DNA of 64,000 nt. Origin: Durusdinium trenchii (Eukaryota; Sar; Dinophyceae; Suessiales; Symbiodiniaceae). The notes under the pieces were generated by a model, which was given only the letters and a program-made list of their open reading frames with translations, did no database searches and was not told the origin of the DNA. The position numbers were made by a program, and so were the translations under genes. Shown piece after piece: positions 57,517-64,000 of the stretch (its first letter is position 1; every line of letters starts with the position of its first letter). The stretch spans positions 681,117 through 745,116 of the forward strand of contig CAXAMN010001225.1 of assembly GCA_963970005.1 (NCBI GenBank), read 5' to 3'.

Positions 57517-58288
57517 CTATATCCGCGACGTCTCCATCGTCTTCAGGTCGTCGGCGTCCTCCTCAATCGACTGAAGCTTCTCCACCGGCAGGCCAGCGTC
57601 CTAAGAGCTTTTGCAAGCTGACAGGCGCATGAAAAGTTCACAAAATCTATTCCCAATCATCCGCAAACTGTGTTGGACATGCCTTTATCTTTTGTGAAGG
57701 TAAGATGTTAACCTTGCTTTTCGCATCGGAGGTTTTGGTCACTGCTGAATGGGAGAGAAAAAAAAAAGCATACAGAACCCACTCAAAGCTGGGGCTCGCA
57801 GCCGCACGGAATAGAATATTAGTGATCAGAACTAAGACTCTAGACTCTTAGACAGTGCCTATATAGACATATGATGAGATATTGAAGCCATGATTGATTC
57901 ATTTTTTGCCACAAAGTGGGAAGTCCAGAATCCAAACCATACCATGTCCAAAGCACGTCTCCAGTCCGCTGACAGTTCCAACAGTTACCCGCGCAGTTTG
58001 CACGAATCCTCTTAGGACTTTCCGAAACCGAAGAGGTGCGTTAGCCGCGCCACAAACCCTGGCTTGAAAACACGCCACCAGCTATATGGTCGACCATGGT
58101 GGATGATTCAGCACGGGGGGTCCACTGATTGCGCAACCATGAGGATGTTTCCATGGCTCCCCCATCGTCGGGCCCTTGTCCACGATCGCCGTAAAACTGC
58201 TCCAAGTGGCTGACAAGGTCCAAGATGGATCTTGCCTAAGTGCCGAGCCGGAACCCCCACCAGCGCGCCGCACACCCATTGTAGGGGA
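57517..58288 (-). CDS. Three 3' exons of an unknown gene
   Basis: Exons 58288-58138 (acceptor TTTTCCAG, donor ATG|GTTGCG; PTMGVRRAGGGSGSALRQDP), 58062-57989 (acceptor TTTTCAAG, donor CGG|GTAACT; VCGAANAPLRFRKVLRGFVQ) and 57600-57517 (acceptor CTCTTAG; DAGLPVEKLQSIEEDADDLK, stop TAG) join with phases 1 and 0. The first intron is 75 bp. The last gap of 388 bp could hide another exon. The C-terminus is acidic and helical-looking. A further upstream segment near 58320-58400 (LDLPYVWGDRFPGCESRN) may be an exon with an unresolved donor. Confidence 0.55.
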
Positions 58289-58447
58289 CTGGAAAACATG
58301 TCCTATCAAATCTTCAACTCGCGGTTTCTAGATTCGCATCCTGGGAAGCGGTCACCCCAAACATATGGCAAATCCAGGGATTTAAGCATCGGGAAAAGGC
58401 GCAAGGGATGGTTGCTGAGTCCTTGATATTTGTATATAATATAATTG

Positions 58448-58553
58448 GGGTCTATCCCATTGCCAGTAACAGTGGATGATGATGGCTAGTAGAGGCCTTT
58501 CTCAAAAATAGTGATCATCTTTTACTGACTGTTACTGGTAATGGGCTACACCC
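58448..58553. repeat. Foldback element, 26-bp inverted arms
   Basis: Arms 58448-58473 and 58528-58553 are inverted with three mismatches (core CCAGTAACAGT). The 54-bp middle is itself partly complementary, and TA-rich sequence flanks both ends. MITE-like in form. Confidence 0.7.
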
Positions 58554-58559
58554 TATATA

Positions 58560-61500
58560 TATAGCTGGACCTGCTCATTGATGGTGAGCGCATTGACCAC
58601 GTCAGAGTGCATTGGCATTGCTTGAAGAATGCTGTCTCGTGTCGTATTGATTTGCCGGATGGTACCTGCCAAAAACACGCATTGAGGGTTATATGGAGGC
58701 AAGCTCTTTTTGAAGGTTGCGAGTGCGCACCCTCAAAAAGTGGACGAACGCATACGAAAACCACTCTATCCTACTCTGCCCCTGTCTGGTATGAGGAAAT
58801 GCTCCTCCAAAGTGCCATGTGATCCAATTCCATGTTTCTTAGAGCTCAACCTGCCGAGCTGACCCAGCGTTTGAGCAAACAATCAAGGTCAAGTGCATAC
58901 ACACCGCCGACCAACAATGATCGTTCCAGGCGGGTAAAAATGAGCTGCTTGAGTCGCTCGAACGACTAGTTGCTTGAGTAGCCTCCACCTGGAAGAAATA
59001 CCATCTTCCAAACCCCCTCTTTTGGGTTGGAGTGCTCCGAATCGGGGGGTAACACTAACATACCGAAACAAACTTCTAGTGGGTACAGGACCCACAAGGT
59101 AAAATTAATACACTATGTACCATGCCCATGTCCTTCCACACCACAGCATTCACCAAGCGTCTCATTTGTCCGGAACCGCGTCTTTGGCCAGCCAAATCGT
59201 GCCGCGAAGCTGGGCCGAGTGGTTGGCGTCAGGGGAGTTGGCAGATCAAAGAGACAATGGGGGGGTTATTTATACCTTATACACAGAACGGGTACATGAC
59301 ATGAGTGATTGATGATTGAGAAAAAACAACTACAATACGCCGCAATTCAGAGTAGGCTCTTGACCAAATCACTTGCGTCTCTTTGCCGCTGACTAAAACA
59401 AGGAGAGACAGGGCATCGCACAACTTCTCCATCGACAATATCGTGTTCTACTCCTACTACAACTGCAAAGATGTTTCATGAATTCCCGGCAGTGTCCGAC
59501 CATTATGCTGATAAGCTGTGTGGGCGGCCCCCTGCACGTGACCAGAAAATGGTCCAAACCCTATGGATCGACCGAATTTCTGAGACTGTGATTTTGGGGA
59601 CGCAAGCTTGTGTAGGCGCCGGGAGGGTCCAAACACCTGCGCAACGCGTAGGTATGCCAGGGACGTCCCCAGGTATGCCGTCGATTCTTGCCCAGATGCG
59701 TGTTGTAGGACTCAGAAGATCCACCTCCGTCTTGGCCAGGCACACGCATACTACGTGACTTCATGTACAAGGACCGGAAGGCCGTCGGGTCCAGCGGTCC
59801 TGAGTTTCTGCGGGGAGTTGGATTCCTTCGTTGCGTTCGTCATGGGAGAAGAATGCCATCTCTGTACCTGCACTTGTGGGTAGCATTGGCTCATGATCGT
59901 TGGGTGTCGTATGTGGTTGAGAAATGCTTAAAGCATTTTAAGGCCATGAACCACCACCATACCACTAATTATGTAGACTTTACTAAACATCACCAGACCA
60001 CAACACCTTTAAAACTCAAGTTCTCCGACACCTTTAAGAACTTATCCCCTTTCGACGGCGGGCTCTTTCTCCAGGGCACGTCTGAAGCCATATTTGTCCG
60101 TGCTCATAGAAGTCGGACCAGGAGCAAATCGAGATCTCAAGCTTCCTTGGGTAGCGCAGCAGAAGCAGAATGAGCCCCACAGCTAGTGTGTTGGCTGCTT
60201 AGGCTTCTTATGGCTTCTTATTCTACCACACACCAGATGTACAACAATACCCATACATTGGGCAAGTGATACATTGGCAAAAAACCGTTCTGATCATCGG
60301 CAAACACTTCAACATGGGCCTGCTAGAAAAAGAAGAAACAAGTGACCTGCGCTTAGCACCGCCCGATGTGTTCAGGTCACCACCTGACGAGATCTCCCCG
60401 TGGCTGTCGGTGAATTCCACCGATCTCCAAGTCTCGAAGGCTGTCGGACTTGTTCAGTCGAGGCCTGGAACATGCGGAGCACGAGGCCTCGAGTTGAAAC
60501 ATTGGTTCTATATGGTTCTACAAGTCCTGCAATCCACAGGTTGAAGCGATAGATCAAGCAGCCATCGGCTCGTGGTATGATAAAGCTTGAAAAAGCTTGC
60601 AAAGGAAAGCGTCTGGAATGTTGTCCCCAGCCCCAGCCCAACCAAGCATGTGGAAGCACCTCTGCAAACTCACCATAGAACCTGACATAAACAAAACCTC
60701 GAAGTGTGGAAGCAGTTGGCCCATCATGCGCCGCAACACAGCTGATGAAGCCTTTCGGAACCGACTGCACCACTTCCATCCGCTCTCCCCGATCGGAGCC
60801 GTGCGAGCCGAACGACCGGGCGAGACCGGGACGGTGATGGGTGGCGCCAAGGCACTTTCGGCTCTCCTGGAGAAGCATATCTAACCTTAGCCAAGGCCAC
60901 ACTCCGGCGCCATTTGTGGACGCTATACCAAATCGCTGACTGACAGGTGTCCAAGCGCTCAAGCCAGGCATGTTCACAACAAAAGACTAGGCATGTTCAC
61001 AACAAACCACTGCCCTTCGATGTAAAAGCGCGGTGAAACCACAAGTAAAAAGCATCATTTTCAGTGCCAAAGGGCCGGAGTTTGCAAACATGCCCTATGC
61101 ACAAGGATTGCAATTCAGCCGAATTGAGTGTATCGACTCATATCTCCATCTGCTTGAGAAACAAGGTATCTCAAAAGGACAAATCTATGTATCAGATTGC
61201 ATTCATATGCCATATGCTGCATTATGCTGCCATCTATATGCGTACTTCAACCAACTGATTTTGTAAGGACCATGAATTTCTCTACATCCATCTGCGACCT
61301 GATTTTTTCATGATTTGTGGCACACATCTTTGGCCAAACCCTTTTTGTCAACCATCCTGCCAGTCTCCAGGCGGGCTCGAGGTCGGGATTTGAAGCCCAG
61401 AAAGGCCCGGTCTGCGGCCAAAGTAGCTTGGCTTCAAGGTTTACCATGATAGCCTGCCACGGTCTGCGGGACGAACGACCCAAGCCTACGGTTTGGTCTT

Positions 61501-62600
61501 GGATGGTCTCGGCAGCGCTTCTTGGGGCTGAGAAGTGGATGATTCTCGACTAAGAGAAGTGAAGCAAATGCGTCTGTTTGTTGTCTACTATATTCTGTCA
61601 TCATTCTACTACATTCTATGATTCGATGCCAAAGGCATATCATCATACAATAAGCTTTGCATAATTGGGAGAGCTCGCCTCGATCGAAAGCCCCAAAATC
61701 TCAGCAGACTGGCCATGCATCTGATTGGCTTCCTGAGCAGCCGGATGCGCTCAGCCCGGCTCTCTGAACCCTCAGAACTCTATCCCACAGACTAGTGCTG
61801 CAAAACCCCCAATGTGCAACCACAACTTAGGAAGACAAAGCCAAAAGCCCAGCATAAAGAACATTCACGACCAATTCGGACAATCACAGGTTAGGTGAGC
61901 CAAGAATGACACAATTGCACATGGGGACAGGACAGGTGTATTGATTCGGTGCATGATATCATCAACATGTTTCAATACCGAGGACTACAAACACTTTTAC
62001 AATAGGTGATTGTGAGGGTGAAACTGAACATGGATCAGTTGCCACACAAATATGTAGGAGGCATCTAGCCTCAAGAGTCACAGAGAAAAAAAATCATTTG
62101 GCTGACTTGTCTCAAAAAAAAAAAAAGCGTGCGCAAAGACGTCCCAGAAAATGCATGCCAAAGGAAGTCATACACTCCCGCTTGCATTCTTAAAGCATTG
62201 ATTAACATGACACTTTATCCTCGCATTTGCTGCTGGCACTTGTTTCACGGAAATGGTATGATAAAGCTATGCTTGCTCAAATCACTTGAGATCCTTGTGC
62301 CTGGCTTTCACTACTGTGATTCTCGTCTTTGCATCATGCCCTCCCAAGATGTTATATCCAAAAAGCTATGAAGACTGTAGGAATCTGTAGGAGGAAAACC
62401 TCTAGGGATGCCTTGTGAGGACTGGACCAAATCTTGCACAAGCTAATTACTAAATGGCGCAAGTTCATGCAAGTTACCCCTCATGGTTCCCCCAACAAGG
62501 CAAACTGCGGCAAACTATACTTAGGGTTACAGTAGCCTTAGCACCAAAGCACCTGAACTTGCCAGCATGCCCAGAAACGCGTGTCCACTGCTGATACATT
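58560..62600. other. Region without a supported gene
   Basis: Several open frames on both strands (for example plus 59763-60173 with an Arg/Ser-rich end, and plus 60597-60884) have coding-like composition, but competing frames overlap them and no splice phases could be matched. Confidence 0.3.
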
Positions 62601-62603
62601 TCG

Positions 62604-63400
62604 TTACATTCTGGTATACCACATAGATGGGTCAGATATTGGTTTGATCCTTTTGACAACCCACAACCGCTCGGAGGCCGCCTGTTGGACTTCATGCAGC
62701 TTCGACCACAAGTGTGGCTCTGTATCTGGGGCGGTGAGCATCGCTTTTTCTGGGTCGGGTGCTGTCGAGGCGTTTGAAAGCTGTGAATCCATGCCAAAAA
62801 CCAACTCATCGAGGTCCGTGCACATTTCGTGGGTGGGAAAGTCTTAAATAATGCCCTGCCAACTTGACGTCTTGCACAAGAAGACTCTTGACGTCAGCTG
62901 AGTCATGAATCCGCGCACGTAAGGCACTAATAAATTGCATCATTCCAAGTCCATGAGCAGCATGTAAATCAACCTTGTGCAACCTCAAAGAGCACTTGAC
63001 AACAAAAAACAACATGCTTTCAACTGCAACTGTGGCAACATTGTCCCCAAAAAAAACGCCTCCAACGACATCCCCGTGGCTGTTCTCCCATGCTGTTTCC
63101 CGCGTTTTCGCGCCTAAGGTGGAGTCCGTCTGGCTGGTCTCATGGCCGCTCTCTGGGCCTTTGACCGTCTCGGCGAACGCTGGCGCTGGCACTGGAGGTG
63201 CTGGCGTTGGAGGTGCTGGTCTCTGGCGATGCACCTGGAGGGCCACGTCATCGATGCACGCCTCAGAAGCATTCAGAAGCAAGAAAAAGTTTTTGTCGTT
63301 CTGGGAGGGGTCAGGAAGGATAGAAAATGGTAGTAGGATTGCTATGTTGGATGGCAACTGCTCCTCCAGGTGATGATTTCGTGGATGGGCTTGTGAGGGA
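62604..63400 (-). CDS. Possible two-exon block of an unknown gene
   Basis: The minus strand reads an exon-like stretch from about 63300 (ASEACIDDVALQVHR, Pro/Ala-rich linker, then VKCSLRLHKVDLHAAHG) to about 62850. The next block reads FPTHEMCTDLDELVFGMDSQ and runs to a TAA at 62604, or to a GTATAC donor near 62620. The blocks are in different frames and an intron between them is not clearly placed. No family recognised. Confidence 0.4.
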
Positions 63401-63509
63401 GGTTTTGGGACGTTGTGACTTATGCATTCCATCTTGCCAGTGGGTGATAGAAAAGAATCACATGTCACATATAGAGACACTAAAATAAAGTGATCAACCA
63501 CTTGAGTGG

Positions 63510-63770
63510 TTGGGTTGGGTGTTTTCAGTTCCCAGATTGGTGTTTTCCCTTCCCGTGGTGTTTCCTTTTCCCAGATTGTTTTTTTCGGTTCCCGTGGTGT
63601 TTCTGGTTCCCAGATCTTGGTGTTTTCAGTTCCTGGATTGGTGTTTTCCTTGCCCAGTGCTCCTGTGTTGGTGTTTTTGGTTCCCAGGTTTGGGTGTTTT
63701 CAGTCCTGGACAATGTGTTCCCTGCCCGGCTCCTGTGTTGGTGTGCCCTTTCACGTGTTTGTTTGCCAGC
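63510..63770. repeat. Degenerate T/G-rich tandem repeat, about 30 bp
   Basis: Variants of GGTGTTTTCAGTTCCCAGAT recur about eight times. Open frames here are a product of the repeat. Confidence 0.65.
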
Positions 63771-64000
63771 TTTCGTTTGAATTTCTGGCTACCATTGCCC
63801 ACCGCTGGATTTGAAAGCACGTACTCGTGTCACACAATTAAACAGACAATGAACACCGCAAAGCCGTCAAAGCCATTCGCTGTAAAAACATGTCAGTTTG
63901 CGTAAACCCACTGCCGCAAAAACACAAGGTACCCGGTGACACCATCATAACCGCGCACTGTACGAACACATAGACGAAAGCATACAGAGCTTCATTTTTG

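Noticed and set aside
62101..62115. A-run as a retroposon tail
   Set aside because: No body with target duplication could be defined upstream.

Overview
This window looks like nuclear DNA of a dinoflagellate, most likely a Symbiodiniaceae-type genome. The main evidence is as follows. Every gene I can support lies on the minus strand. Genes are built from many short exons with introns mostly of 65-220 bp, mainly GT-AG with possible GC-AG cases. The LTRs of a resident retrotransposon carry the last 14 nt of the dinoflagellate spliced leader. The protein families seen (a C5-methyltransferase-like family and large unnamed Cys/His families) resemble ones I recall as expanded in Symbiodinium. Taxonomy is inference.

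Layout. 1-2.3 kb: the 3' part of a gene with a Cys/His module and a coiled coil. 3.0-4.6 kb: a C5-DNA-methyltransferase-like gene broken by a single in-frame TGA. 5.7-11.4 kb: a large gene of unknown function with at least three exons. All three are minus-strand, and period-10 repeats built on TTCCGGTGAG lie between them and inside one intron. 12.3-13.0 kb: degenerate minisatellites. 13.5-36.5 kb: a UDP-glycosyltransferase-like gene. Its exons continue in phase on both sides of a 17,451-bp Ty1/copia-type retrotransposon (14,920-32,370) that sits in one of its introns.

The retrotransposon is the centre of interest. It has identical 161-bp LTRs and a complete 3,055-aa Gag-Pol polyprotein with two CCCH zinc fingers, protease, integrase, reverse transcriptase and RNase H. 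A second intact 2,506-aa ORF follows Gag-Pol across a TAATG overlap. That ORF carries a Tpt1/KptA-like RNA 2'-phosphotransferase domain, a zinc knuckle and a zinc ribbon. Copia elements normally end after RNase H, so the 7.5-kb downstream ORF, the spliced-leader match in the LTR and the possible -1 frameshift or reinitiation junction together look like an unusual mobile-element system.

The right half is repeat-rich. A 39-bp palindromic satellite (37.2-38.3 kb), a 60-bp satellite containing an assembly gap (40.7-41.7 kb) and a 73-bp satellite open in all six frames (41.7-42.2 kb) lie close together. Beyond them, long ORFs are mostly noise, but splice-site and phase matching recovers several intron-rich minus-strand genes of unknown function: a nine-exon chain at 44.7-47.7 kb, and shorter chains at 55.9-56.2, 57.5-58.3 and 62.6-63.4 kb. 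No rRNA, tRNA or CRISPR was found.
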